Below are positions 10,214-22,268 of a stretch of 64,000 bases of DNA, one piece after another. This DNA is from Pratylenchus scribneri (lineage: Eukaryota; Nematoda; Chromadorea; Rhabditida; Pratylenchidae): positions 372,001-436,000 of the forward strand of contig JAQSEB010000143.1 in assembly GCA_030063045.1 (NCBI GenBank). The letters are read 5' to 3'. The translations under genes and the position numbers were made by a program. The first letter of the stretch is position 1. Each line of letters opens with the position of its first letter. The notes below the pieces were generated by a model. That model saw nothing but the letters and a program-made list of their open reading frames with translations, made no database searches and had not been told where the DNA came from.

Positions 10214-13200
10214 ATGTCAGAAGAAGTAGAAAAACTTTTCCATCGACGAATTATGGCAGTGGCTAACACATTTTCGGAGGAAATTGCCTTGGTAAACTAA
10301 AATTGAAAGTAGGATTAGGTGCTTTTCATCCAAGAGGATTATCGGATCCTTAAAAATCTTCATTAAAAGATTGACTTTTTACACCCACAATTCATATTCA
10401 TCCTTTTATAAGACGGATTGTGAGACTGGCGAAAACCTAACCTTCGGTGATTTACGTCTAAAAAGTGTCCAATTGGCTGCCATATTGCATGGACAATTCC
10501 AAATTGGTCAAGGCGATTTCCTGCTATGCCTTTTGCCGAATAGCATCAATTATCCACTCATTTTGTTGGCCGGAGCCCTGCTTGGTGCACCAATTTCCGG
10601 TGCTCCACCCGATTCCAGCGCCGGTTAATTTTTGCTCACAAAATTAAATTGGGAAAATGTCAAAATGATTCACGGCAATTAGGTTTTAATTTAGATTGGG
10701 AAATCAAAATTTTATATGGAATATTGTACGAAATTTTCAAATACCGTATATTAATTCCCTTGGGGAACTACTTTCAACCCCTTAAAAATTTATAATACGA
10801 ATTTAACTCCTTAATTTATGATAATTTTTACACAAAATATCGGATTTTGCATAGATATATATAGCTTATTAGGGAACTAAAAATATAAAATTAATTTTTT
10901 AGGTTCACTCAAAGTTGAGGCTGGAAATTATTAGAAAATGGAGAATTCGAATCGATGGATGGGTGTATGGTGTACCTTCCTTTATTTCCACTTAATCATA
11001 TAATTAAGCTTAAAATGAGAAAATTGTTGGAATTTATATTTTAATTGTAGAATATCCATTATAATACCACTTTAAAAAGATGAATTGGAAATATTTGTGA
11101 CCAAAACACAATGCCGTGCAATTTTTGCCACCAACAATGCCCCACATTTGGATTGGCTTCAAGCCAAAACAAAAATGTTGGGAATTCGACTCTTTTTGTT
11201 GGACAAATTGGCCGACCAACCGGGCATTGATTTTAATGGATTGTTGGATATGGAAAGTGGAATGAATGATCATCAAATTATGGAATTTTTGGCCAAATCG
11301 CCGGACAATTCCTTAAATTTGGATGCAACTTTTGTTGCGCCCATGAGCAGTGGAGCCAGGTGGAAAAATAAATTGAATAAATTAATTTTATGATCTTAAA
11401 ATGATTTCAGCGGAATTCCAAAAGTTGTTTTGCAGGTCAATTTTTATACCTATCTAGATATTTAATATATTTTGGTTCAAAAAGAATATAGTAAATCACA
11501 TATTAACCTAAAAAGCTTTAGGCAGGGCTTACTTAAAATTTGCTTGGAATAAAAACTAATTCTCATAATCGGGTAGTAGAGTCCTAATAAATAGAATTTA
11601 ATCGTCCAAAAATATCATATTTTTACCTTATTTTGAATAAAAATAGTAACTCAAATTATTTTAAAGACCCATCGAAATTATATTGCTTCAACGGATATTC
11701 TTAAAAGGTATAAAATCAAATTAATTTTTTAAAATGCGAAATTCTCGGAAGGGCGGTTTTCGATGAATTGACGGAGGAAGGTGGCGGTCGTCGATCAACA
11801 ATTGCGGCTCAACCATTTCATCATGCCTCAGGCATAATTTTACAATTTTATTTGAATGAATTACTGTATTTGAAGGTCTTTGGATTCTCTTTTATTGTCT
11901 TTTGACCGGCCATCGTTCATTGGTGATGCGCAAATTTAATCCGCAATTATATTTGGGCCTAATTGAAGAATATAAGGCAAGAATCATTTTTTTGGGTAAA
12001 AATATTAAATAATCCCAAATAAATTTAGATTGACACACTTTCGTTGGGTCCTTGGCTAATTTCTTTGCTTCTCAAACAAAATTTGTCAAATTATAATTTG
12101 GTTCATTTTCATCCAATTATATCTATTTATTACCCCCATTTTGTACAGTCTTCAATTCGCCATATAATCAGCGGAGGTTCATCCGAGGCCACAAATGCCA
12201 TCCAAAATGCCAAATTTCTCAGCAATTTCCCCGAGGCCAAAAATTTTCTAATTGGTCAATTTGAATGAAAAAAAATTATTCACCCCTTTTGTTAGGCTAT
12301 GGAATGACCGAAATTGTGCTGATCAGCCATATGACCCCATTGAATATGGACAAAAATGATGAAAGACGAATGCATAGTGTTGGCAAACTCCTTCCTGGCT
12401 TTGATTATAAAGTCAGATTTGAACTATTTTAGAAGGGATTATTATCGAAAAAGGCCTATAAATTTATATTAGTCCTTCCTAATCTGGGGCTACGTTATTA
12501 GGGGCGAGATCTGGGCCTGGACTCTCGTTCCGGGCATTCGCCGGAGGTTTAAGCGTCCAGTAGTGCCCAATGAACAGGATAGGAAAAAGGGACACTCGAC
12601 CTTAAATTATTCTTTATTTATTTTGCGGGAAAGTGTAATAATAATGTGAAGGGTAAAAAGCATAAGGAGGGGAATAGGGGTGGGTTTAAAAAGACAGATG
12701 GGGGCAATATTTGATTGATAGGGTGACAGGGCGATTAGGCAAAAAGTGGGGGGTTCAGCAGTAGGACAAACAAAGAAAGGTGCTTAGGAATTGTTGGCAT
12801 TGACTATATAAAAAATGAAATGAAAAATTAATCTCAATAACCCAAATTAATTTGATAACCAATTTCAAAATAAATAAAATATTATAGAACTAATAAATTG
12901 TTTTTTTTAGATTGTGGACTGCCTCAATGGCGATGATATTACCGGCAAAGTGGATGCTCGCGGCGAACTTTGGCTTCGTTCCGAATGCATAATGGCCGGC
13001 TATTTGAATGAATTGAACCAAAACACCATTGACAATGATGGATGGTTTCGAACTGGTCCTTCCTTTTCCATTTTGCCCATTAATTCCCTTTTTAGGAGAT
13101 GTGCTCTGGGAGGACAAAGATGGTTTCTTCTTTTACGTTGATCGACTGGCCAATTTGATTCTGGTCAATGGACAAGCGGTTTGGCCAGCCGAATTGGTTA

Positions 13201-14263
13201 ATATTCTTTTTCAAATTTGCAAATAAGCCGAAATAAATATGAGAATCTTTTAATAATTTTAATAATTTTTAAATGAGAATTATTTATAATTTATTTCCAA
13301 AGATTCGGTTCAATAAAATTATAATAAAATGCTTCTTGTCCAGGAATCCGAACTTTTAACCCATCCAAAAGTGCTGGAAGCATGTGTCATTGGGGTTGAG
13401 AATGAAGAGAAACAGAATGGAAGCCAAATTCCTAAGGCATATTTGGTGCTTCGTAATGATGAAAATGAGGAAATGTCGAATGAAGATGTGGCCAAAATAC
13501 TCGAACAGATTCGCCAATTTGCAAATGGTAAAATAAAAAGAAGGGTACTTTTAGGTTATCCGGATCCAGTTGTCTAACTAAGAAATGAATGGTCCCCATA
13601 TAGTACGGATATATGAGATGATATCCTATCCCTGAATGACTATAGCCCTATACCGGATGACCCATGGAGATTAGTTTTATCTTTCCCCAATTGACTCTAA
13701 AAATATGGACCTGAACCACAAGTAAAAAAATTAGAGGAATTTATTCAATACTTAATTTTTTAGCACATCTAAATGAATTTCAACAAATTGGAATTGGAGG
13801 AATATTCTCTGTTCAAGTTTGTTTTTGATTCATAAAGTTAATTTAAAATAATTTCATTTATTTAAATATGGTTTAGTCCTTGCCAAAAACGCCATTTGGC
13901 AAGGTGGCAAAGCAAAAAGTGCGCGAAATGGATGCAAAAGAAAAGGCCAAGAAAATGGGAATATCTTCGAATTTGAAGGAAACCGTGGAAATTATTACAA
14001 TTTGTCCGGATGAAGAAATTGTGGGCGGTGGCCAATTTGACAATGCCAAAATGAAGGAATTGATGGAGGGGAAACCATCAAATGATGATGGACTTTTGGC
14101 ATTGAAAAATGAGAAAATTGAGGCAAAAGCAAAAATGTTGGCGAAATTGGCCAGTCAAGAAGAGGAAGAAAATGATGGGAATGAAGATGAAAGGAAATTA
14201 AATTTGGAAGAAGCAGAAGTATTTGAAGAAGAGGAGGACGAAAATAATGAAACCGTTCTTTGA
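10214..14263 (+). CDS. ANL-superfamily acyl-CoA synthetase / 4-coumarate-CoA-ligase-like protein, paralogue 1
   Basis: This gene activates a carboxylic acid with ATP and transfers it to CoA (family knowledge; the substrate is unknown). Ordered motifs run across about 13 exons. They are LTFGDLRLKSVQLAAIL (N-domain), the P-loop split by an intron (MSSGA|SGIPKVV) followed by LQTHRN, PFHHASGLWILFYCLLTG, IISGGSSEA, GYGMTEIV (A5), RTG|DVLWEDKDG and the hinge VDRLANLILVNGQ. The catalytic lysine region is SLPKTPFGKVAKQK. Two introns use GC donors (11832-11875 and 11977-12028); without them the frame appears broken. The P-loop has Ala-Ser where the family has Thr-Thr. Beyond the synthetase fold is a roughly 100-residue Lys/Glu-rich tail ending NNETVL, a possible class I PDZ ligand. 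Unlike the two downstream paralogues it has no PTS1. The junction of exons 1 and 2 near 10290-10370 is uncertain. Confidence 0.8.
12463..12806 (+). repeat. Interspersed intronic repeat, copy B
   Basis: It fills the 12415-12909 intron of ANL paralogue 1. It begins around ttagtccttcctaatctggg, contains ggcaatatttgattgatagg, and ends aattgttggcattgac, the family's common terminus. Confidence 0.75.
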
Positions 14264-14615
14264 TTGATTAGATATCCAAAAAACTTATTAATCATAAGTT
14301 TTTGAATTCATTCAAATTGAATTTTATGAATTAAGCAATAATCCATGCTAATAAATGAAAATTAAAGTAAATTAATATAATTTAAAATGGCAACGAAAAA
14401 GTTGGAGAAAAATGTATTTTTAAACCATTTTACTTGAATATTTTCAATTCCATTTGGATTGTGAAGAATTGACCCACCCTAAATTAAAGAAACTGTTACA
14501 AGGTCATTTAGACGGACCCCTCTGCCATTTTTAGATTAATTGACGGAATCGACCAAATACTGATTAAATCCATTGAAATCCAACATAAAATAAAAAAGGA
14601 TATATTTGGGTAAAA
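14264..14615. other. Intergenic, ANL1 3' flank
   Basis: These 352 bp lie between the ANL1 stop and the start of the next gene on the same strand. The sequence is AT-rich and nothing else is recognised. Confidence 0.4.
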
Positions 14616-17600
14616 ATGTATTCTTTTAATTTGCAAATTCTTCCACTAATTCTTTTATTCATCAATTTGCTTCTCCCATCCTCATTTGCTTCACTTTTTT
14701 GCCCATACACCGCATATCCATCAGCTGGCTCCGAATTTGGTTTACCTTTTTTGAATGATTAAATATTTATTGGATTTTACCATTTTGGTTTTTATTCCCT
14801 TTCATTTATTAAATTAAGTTTCCTTAATTATTTTTTCCATTTTTTTCGAAAAAATTCCTAAATTCTAATTGTCAAAATTCCAATTCCATTTATAGTCATT
14901 ATTCCTGGGATTAATGTTATTCAGGGCGAGAGTGGGCCTAGGTTCACGCCTCAGGTCTTCGCCTGAAACCTAATAAATCCCCGAATGGCCCAATTAAAAA
15001 GATTGGGGCTTAATTGGGCTAGACTTTTTTAAATATATTTATCAATTGTGCTGCAAAATATGATAACAGAATGTCGCAAAAGTGGGCGAAAAATGAAATA
15101 TTGTGGGGAGAAAAGCGGATTTAAAAGGCAGATTGAGGCAATATTTGATTGATAGGAATGACTGGGTGATTGGGCAAAAGTGGTAGTACAGTAAGATGAA
15201 TAGGAAAATCCCTTATTATTAGGCATTATTGGCATGGACATCCATTAAAACAATTTCATTCATTTACTAAAATAATTTTTGTTTAAATTTTAGTGGAACT
15301 TCAAGTGGAAGTCCAAGCCCAGGATGATCCAATCCAATTGGGCCAACCAATTTATCGGCTAAAACGTGCCGATGGCCAAAAAATTGGAAGGAGGCGTCGA
15401 GGCGAGCAAAACATTGATGGATGGCGCCGAATTCCAGGTGAGCAGCCATTTCGTCTGTTCACATCGGCCCGCAGTGCGGAATGCCCAAAACGGGGTTGCC
15501 TCCATGAATTGGCATTGGCCGAACCCAGGTAATCCAATTTAGGGAATGAATGGCATTATTTGGGATTATTTCAGAATTCCGGGCACTTTATTCTACCATA
15601 CGGACACAATTATGGGCAAGCTAATTCCGCCCGGTTTCCTCACTGTGGAGGCAAATCCCCGCCTCTATTGTGCCATTGTGCGCGATGATTGTGGGGCCAC
15701 GGTGCCAATTTATAGACATTTCAAAATGGTTGGACCCAGAGTTTGTGAGTTTTTAATATTTAAATGATTTTTAATCTTTTTAAATATGGAATATTCATTC
15801 TTATTCCAAATAATATATGTATAACTTCTTTTAACCCACCTCGGTTTGAGGACTCATAAAAATGTTATTTATTGCAAAAAAAATTTCCCAATTTTCGATA
15901 GGTTGAAAAATAATAACCCGTGGGATATCAAAAGAGATTATAAGGTATTCAGAATCTCATCTTTGCCTACTCAAAAAATCATCATATCATATGATGTCCT
16001 ACATTTTATCATTTATTCAGAGTTTCAAAATCTGCTGGAATTATGTCCGTTCATTTTTCTGGAAAATTAAAAGAAAATGACTAAATTTTATTAATAAATT
16101 AGACTTCATTTATTAATTCAATTCAAATGGAGGCATTCCAATTAATTTAAATTATGGCTATATTCATTCTTATGCCAATGAAAATATTCAGAATCTCGTC
16201 TTTGTTTTCCCCATTAAAATTATACCATTAATTGCCTAACAAGTATTGGTACCACATTTTATTCATTTATTTAGAGTTTAAAATCTGACAATTTTATCCG
16301 TTAATTTTCTATTATGAAATTAAAGAAAATGACTAAATTTTTTATGAATTCGATAAACATATATTCCAAATTAATTTGAATCAATTTAACTACAAATAGA
16401 TTATGCATATTCAACGGCACCTGAAGTGGAAATTGGTGCCAATTTCACGCGGGAATCCATGCCAATGTGCTTTGGATGGTCAGTGGAAAGGCCGGAGGGA
16501 AGAGGCACAAATTTGACATTGGCAGCAAAATCGCAAAAAGATGAGGCGGCTGCCATTGAACGAATTTTGAAAAATTCCGTTGGAGGTGGAAAAAGTGCCG
16601 AAGAGGAAGAGGAAAAAGAGGGAATTGGCCAAGAAGGCGAAGAACAATGTTCAAATGTGAATTTGATTGGAGGAGGAGAACAATTTAATGGGGATGGAAA
16701 TGGGACAGCCGAAATGGATGAAGCCATTCATGAGGGAATTTTGGTGAATGGATTCGCATTGTTGAGTGAATATGACAACCAAAAATTGGGTAAGTTAGGC
16801 ATGTTTTTTGATTTTGGTGATACCGTACTCTATATAAGTCCCGGGGCTTATAAATTTCGGAGCAATTCAAAAGGGCTTCTAATAGAGAGGAAGGCTAATA
16901 AATTTCAGAGGGAAAATGCATGCGAAATAAAATTTTATTCGATAAAATCATAACATGTTTTAAAACAATCCAAAATATGTTTTTACAAAATATGGTTGTA
17001 ATGGAGCTTGAAGGATGAGTAGGAAAAAGTTAAGGTACCTCCTTTATGGGTTGTTGGTCAACACTTATTATTTTGGGATGGTCACAATAAAAAATGTTCT
17101 GCTGAGTGTTGCGATTTTCCGTTCGACCGAAAAAAGTTCTGGGTTTTCCGCAAAATTGTGACCAGTCATTCAATTCTCCACACCGGCAAAACGCACCATT
17201 GTGTTGTGACTCTGGGGTAAAATAGAGGTGGCTTTTGATAGAGAATTTATGGTATATGGAAAATTAATTTTTGATACTGTAAAAATGGGACATGTGAAAC
17301 TTTTTTTATAGGCAACAGAGAGGACATTCTTCCATAATTGTATTCCTTTTTATTTTGAAGGCACAATTCGGGATCATCTTTACACAAGCCGAAAACAACC
17401 AGAAGATGGGGAATATAAAAAGCAAGCGGATTTGGGCCTCGTCCTCATGGATCCGGAAGCGCAGCCAAATTGCTCGAGGCAATGTTTACTAAAAGTGGGC
17501 CAAATGTTGGCCAATCGAAGCAGCGATGGACTTGGAATATTTCGTATGGAATTATTAAATTGAATTATTGAAATATATTTTAGCTCTTCGCGATCATAAA

Positions 17601-18268
17601 TTAATGCTGATGGGCGAGGAAAGTGCGGACAATTATTATTCCCCCACCGGTGAGACATTCTATTGCGCAAAACGCGCAGGTCAATGTGGAGCCAAATTGG
17701 CAATTCGACGGTATTGGCATTTGATAGAGATGGGTAAGAAAATTAAAATATCTTTTACCGTATTTTCCTATTAGAAGCCCACTCCCTATTAAAATCTACT
17801 CTCTAATAGTAGCCCACCCAACGTATTTTTTTGTTGACATATTTTTGAGTGAAATCTTTGAAAAATTGCTGCTGAAAATTATTGAGAGCCAAAATTTATT
17901 GCATAAGCATTTTTGCCCCAAAAATAATCAAAAAATCCGGGTCTCTGGTGAGAAATAAAACCCCATTCTATAATAGTAGGTTCACTCTTTGGGTTTATTC
18001 TTTTTTACAATTTTTCTATAGAAGAGAGTAATTTTTCTAAAAGTAGCCCATTCTAGAAAGAATCAGAAAAAAATATAAGCTTATGGGCTTCTAATAGAAA
18101 ATACGGTATCATATATTTTACCAAATTAATTCAATTTTCACATTATTCGCAGATACTTTAATAACCGTAAACAATTCCTCGGCATTGGCCGTTCCCGTAT
18201 TCAGCATTCCAACATGGGATGGAGTTTTGTGCTATATTTGGTCAATGCCTACTGCCAAAATTACATAA
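14616..18268 (+). CDS. Secreted cysteine-containing protein, family not recognised
   Basis: The start at 14616 gives a clean signal peptide (YSFNLQILPLILLFINLLL, then PSSFAS). In-frame exons follow at about 15294-15528, 15576-15747, 16401-16790, 17361-17561, 17582-17732 and 18153-18268. The mature protein has recognisable blocks: GTLFYHTDTIMGKLIPPGF, LYCAIVRDDCGATVPIYRH, FTRESMPMCFGW, an acidic low-complexity loop (SAEEEEEKEGIGQEGEEQ) and NCSRQCLLKVGQM. The end is SPTGETFYCAKRAGQCGAK then VPVFSIPTWDGVLCYIW. Paired cysteines and N-x-S/T sites fit an extracellular, disulphide-bonded protein. I cannot name a family, and it may be nematode-specific. Introns carry interspersed repeat copy C and an inverted-repeat element. 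It lies between two ANL genes on the same strand, with no evident functional link. Confidence 0.7.
14898..15242 (+). repeat. Interspersed intronic repeat, copy C
   Basis: It lies in intron 1 of the secreted-protein gene. It shares ggcaatatttgattgatagg, the attgggcaaaagtgg block and the attattggcatggac terminus with the other copies. Confidence 0.75.
16821..16905. repeat. Partial relative of the taccgta inverted-repeat element
   Basis: It starts gataccgtactctatataag and ends agggcttctaatagagag. It resembles the two termini of the element at 17756-18108 with the middle missing. It sits in the 16791-17360 intron. Confidence 0.5.
17756..18108. mobile_element. TA-flanked MITE with taccgtatttt terminal inverted repeats
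   Basis: The left end taccgtattttcctatta then gaagccca is repeated inverted at the right end (tgggcttc then taatagaaaatacggta), with TA as the putative target duplication at both ends. The element is about 350 bp, non-coding, and inside the intron before the last exon of the secreted-protein gene. Partial relatives lie at 16821, 24181 and perhaps 10739 and 56414. TA duplication suggests a Tc1/mariner-type transposase acting in trans (inference). Confidence 0.8.
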
Positions 18269-18530
18269 ATTCAACGACAAATTTTAAATAAAATTTGCAT
18301 ATTCCGAAAAATTTTATTATATAAAATTGATAAATATTTGTTTTATTAAAGAAGGGTAAAAACAAATTGATAAAAACGATGTTAAATTACACTGAAATTT
18401 GGGATGGAATGGATGATTGATTGAATTGATAAAACTGTGCACTCTGAAAGGAAAAAATAACCGAATTTTTCATTCCATTCATATCATTTAATTCTTCTAT
18501 AAATAGAAATATCAAATTGATTATTGAAAA

Positions 18531-21388
18531 ATGCCAATTAAATCGGAATTTGCTCCAGTGGAAATTGCCGATGAGCCATTTCCGCCCAGATTATTGTCCA
18601 CAATTTGGGACCATTTTTCGGCGGATCCCACCAAAATTGCATTGGTCAGTTTTAGGCCAAATGAATGTTCACCTATTTTTGTGTATGGCCCAGATCAATG
18701 CCAAGGACCCTGAAGGGGATGGAGTCACATTCGGTGAATTATATGCCTTCTCATTGGCCACCGCCGCATTTTTGGCCAATCGGGGTTTTGGCCGGGGCGA
18801 TGTGGCCTGTTTGGCCTTGCCCAATTGTTGGGAATATGTGGCCATTTTCATTGGTGCTGGCCTCCAGGGAGGGGCAATCAGCGGCGCAAATCCAATGTTC
18901 ACAGAGAGTGAGAGATTGAATAATAATTTTAATTAAATTAAATTAAATTAATTAATAATTAATTGGTAATAATTTTCATTGTATTTTCTTTTGTTTTAAA
19001 TTTAATTATCAAAGATGAATTTGTACGCCAATTCAGCGATTGCAAATGTAAAATTGTTTTCTGTACAAAAGAAAATTTGGAATGCATTCTTCGGGCCGTT
19101 AAAAAACCATTGAAAAATATTGAGGTGATAAATGAAGTAAAAAATTGCATTTTAAAATTGATAAAATCAGCTGATTATTTTGGTGGAGAGTGGCAAATCC
19201 AAAGGACCAATTCGGGAGAATGACAGTTTTCCCTCATTGGGCATTATTCATTTTGGCCAGGTGCTGAGGACTGAGCCCAAATTTGAGAGTCAATTTCCGG
19301 TGCTCAAAAATTGTCGACCAGAAAAGGACATCCTCTTATTGCCTTATTCAAGGCAAGCAAAAAGGGAATATTCTCCTAATTTTTAAAGAAAACTTTGGAT
19401 GGAATTCAAAAATATCCGAAAAAGAATAAAAAGTGTAAAATTAACAGTTTAAAACAAAATTGAAATATAAAATATGAATTACTAATAAAGAAGAGCCAAA
19501 AGAAAAAATAATTAATTAATTAATTAATTAAATATATTGAATAATAAGGGTAGAATGAATTGAAAGACATGAAAGAATGAGAAATATGCAATTCCAGCCT
19601 TAAATTTAAAATTGTTAATTTCTAGCGGCACAACTGGAACACCAAAAGGTGTGATGCTCAGCCATCGGAATGTTGGCACAATGCAGAATATTTGCATTCA
19701 ACATTATTCAAAATATATTTATAGCCAAATAGAAGAACTATCTGCGAAATGGAAAGAACTTCTATTTCTCCCATTTTTTCATGTTTACGGATTTGGCAAT
19801 TTGATTGCTTGCCTTTTGGTTGGAAGAACCGGGCTGGTCATGGCCCGTTTTGAGCAAGATCTTTTCTGCAGGACTGTGCAGGAATTCAAGGTGAAAAAAT
19901 TGAAAGTTTTGTTGAGATAAATTTCTTAAAAAATTCGACATCTTTCAATAATCCTTGACATTGAATTTCGATATTTTGATTTATAGAAAAGCCAATTAAA
20001 AGTAGGAAATTAGGAACTTTTAGGTTGTAGTCTCCTGATTTTTCGGTCAACTGGGGGAGGTAAACACGGTAATCCCTTTAGGGTTACTGTCAGTCAGGGA
20101 TAGGCTATTATCTGACGTATACGTAACCCTAATCCGATATAAAGTGGACGTTCAAAAAATTTGGAGACAGATAATCCGACAAGTACCAGAAATTAACCCT
20201 TAAAATAAAAAAAAAGCTTAATTGACCTAATTTTATGCTAATAACAATGTAAAAAAAAACAAATTAATAAAAAATATCATAGGCAAATCACAAATTATGT
20301 GACGGACTCAACGATTTAACCTTCTAATAATTCTCACCTAAAAAGGTTCCAATACTGAAAGTGGTCCCACCAATCCTCGTCTTCTTGGCTAAAAGCCCCA
20401 AATTGGATCAGTACGATTTCTCGCATTTACGATTAATTGTGACTGGGGCAGCGCCCGTTGGCGCCGATTTATGCGAAGAATTGCATCGAAGATTTCCCGG
20501 ATTGGAGCATGTGGCACAAGGCAAATGAAAGGGAGAACGAATTGAATATATTTGTGGAATATTAAAAAGGATTTGGAATGACCGAAATGACAATTGCCAC
20601 TCATTATCCAGTGATTGATGGGAGCAAGCGAAGGAATAGTGCCGTGGGCAAATTGGCTGCAAATTTGGAAATGAAAGTGAAAAAGAATGATATTTTTAAT
20701 AAAATTATTAGTTTCCCGTAGATTTTGGACGTGGAAACCGGAGATGAGGTGGAGAGGGGAATGCCGGGCGAATTATATGTCCGAGGGCCAACCGTAATGC
20801 TTGGCTATTTGGGAAGGCCGGAGGAGACGGCCAAAATGATCGATGCAGAGGGCTGGTTGAGGACAGGTACTTTTGGGTGACGAAATTAAATTAATTTTCA
20901 GATTTGAAGGTGACATTGTCTTTTTGGATGCGGAAGGTTTCATTCATGTGATTGATCGACTCAAGGAATTGATCAAAGTTAATGGGCTTCAGGTCAATTT
21001 TAATTCATTCAGAATTTAAATATTTATTTTTTTCCGTAGGTGGCTCCAGCTGAATTGGAGGATTTGCTTCTATCACATTCGGACATCCAGGATTGTGCCG
21101 TAATTGGTGTGCCGGATGCGAATGCCGGCGAATTGCCGCGGGCATTTGTGGTGCCAAAAAGTGGTTCGGCCCTAACAACGGAGGAAGTGCAACAATTTGT
21201 GAAAGGCAATTTAGGGAAAAATTATGCCAAAATTAATTTTAAATTCAAATTTAGTCAAAGCCGTTTATTATAAGCAGTTGAAGGGAGGAGTACAATTTGT
21301 TGATGCCATCCCAAAAAGTCCTTCCGGCAAAATATTGCGACGATTATTGAGGGATCGAGTGAGAAGTCAAAAGCAATCAAAAATTTGA
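18531..21388 (+). CDS. ANL-superfamily acyl-CoA synthetase / 4CL-like protein, paralogue 2 (PTS1-like SKI end)
   Basis: The start is [16 protein letters not shown]. All ANL motifs are intact. They are the split P-loop [76 protein letters not shown], the hinge [13 protein letters not shown], and the catalytic-Lys segment [16 protein letters not shown]. The C-terminus QSKI resembles a weak type-1 peroxisomal signal. Three introns have GC donors: 19353-19625, 20521-20569 and 21206-21254. Exon 1 ends at 18644, and intron 1 must be removed to avoid a stop at CQGP. The 5' and 3' parts are nearly identical to paralogue 3, while the middle is diverged. The expected product is a fatty- or aryl-acyl-CoA in the peroxisome; the substrate is unknown. 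Confidence 0.9.
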
Positions 21389-22268
21389 ATACTTTTTTAA
21401 AACAAAAATTTCTTTAAATATATGATTCTTTATATAATTCGATAAATTCTTAATTTAATTTGAAAATTTGCTTTTCAAAGTTTGTTAATTAATCAAAAAA
21501 ACTTTTATCTTTATTAATCAAACAATTCCCGAAGAAGTTCTTATTAAAAAAGTGGAATTATTCTAAGCAAAACAGGCGGAATTATTCTAAGTTCGCCAGG
21601 CGGAATTATTCTAAGTTCGCCAGGCGGAATTATTCTAAGCAAAACAGGCGGAATTATTCTAAGTAAAACAGGCGGAATTTTTCTAAGTTCGCCAGGCGGA
21701 ATTATTCTAAGTAAAATAGGCGGAATTATTCTAAGTAAAACAGGCGGAATTATTCTAAGTAAAATAGGCGGAATTATTCTAAGTAAAACAGGCGGAATAA
21801 TTCTAAGTAAAATAGGCGGAATTATTCTAAGTAAAACAGGCGGAATTATTCTAAGCAAAACAGGCGGAATTATTCTAAGCAAAACAGGCGGAATTATTCT
21901 AAGCAAAACAGGCGGAATTATTCTAAGCAAAACAGGCGGAATTATTCTAAGCAAAACAGGCGGAATTATTCATAGGTTGACTGGCATGAATTAATCATAT
22001 CCATTTAAAATAAGTTAAAGGTAATTAATAAATAATTATAATATTTGCCTAATTTTTTTGGTTTAATAAACAATAAACTAAATTGATTTTGGAACTGATA
22101 AGAAGGAATTTGGTTTGGTTTAGATGGAAGGAAAAATGACATTGAAAATGGAGTGGTCGGTCTATTGATTTTGGGCGAGCAAAGACGAACTAAACTTATT
22201 CTTCAATCTTAAGCTAGGGAATTCTAATCTCTTTCATTCGCATTCATTTTTGAGAAAGAATTTTGTCA
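21389..22268. other. Intergenic between ANL paralogues 2 and 3, with minisatellite array 2
   Basis: Besides the array (21550-21971), this region is AT-rich with no coding exon recognised. The last 300 bp must contain the promoter of paralogue 3. Confidence 0.5.
21550..21971 (+). repeat. Minisatellite array 2 (24-bp unit)
   Basis: About 17-18 units by length, dominated by the variant tails gtaaaac and gcaaaac after aggcggaattattctaa, with few ttcgcc tails. It lies between the duplicated ANL genes. Confidence 0.95.

Noticed and set aside
11821..12030. Apparent frameshifts and missing donors in ANL paralogue 1, suggesting a pseudogene
   Set aside because: Using GC donors at 11832 and 11977 restores the ANL motifs (FHHASGLWILFYC and EEYKIDTLSLGPW) in frame.
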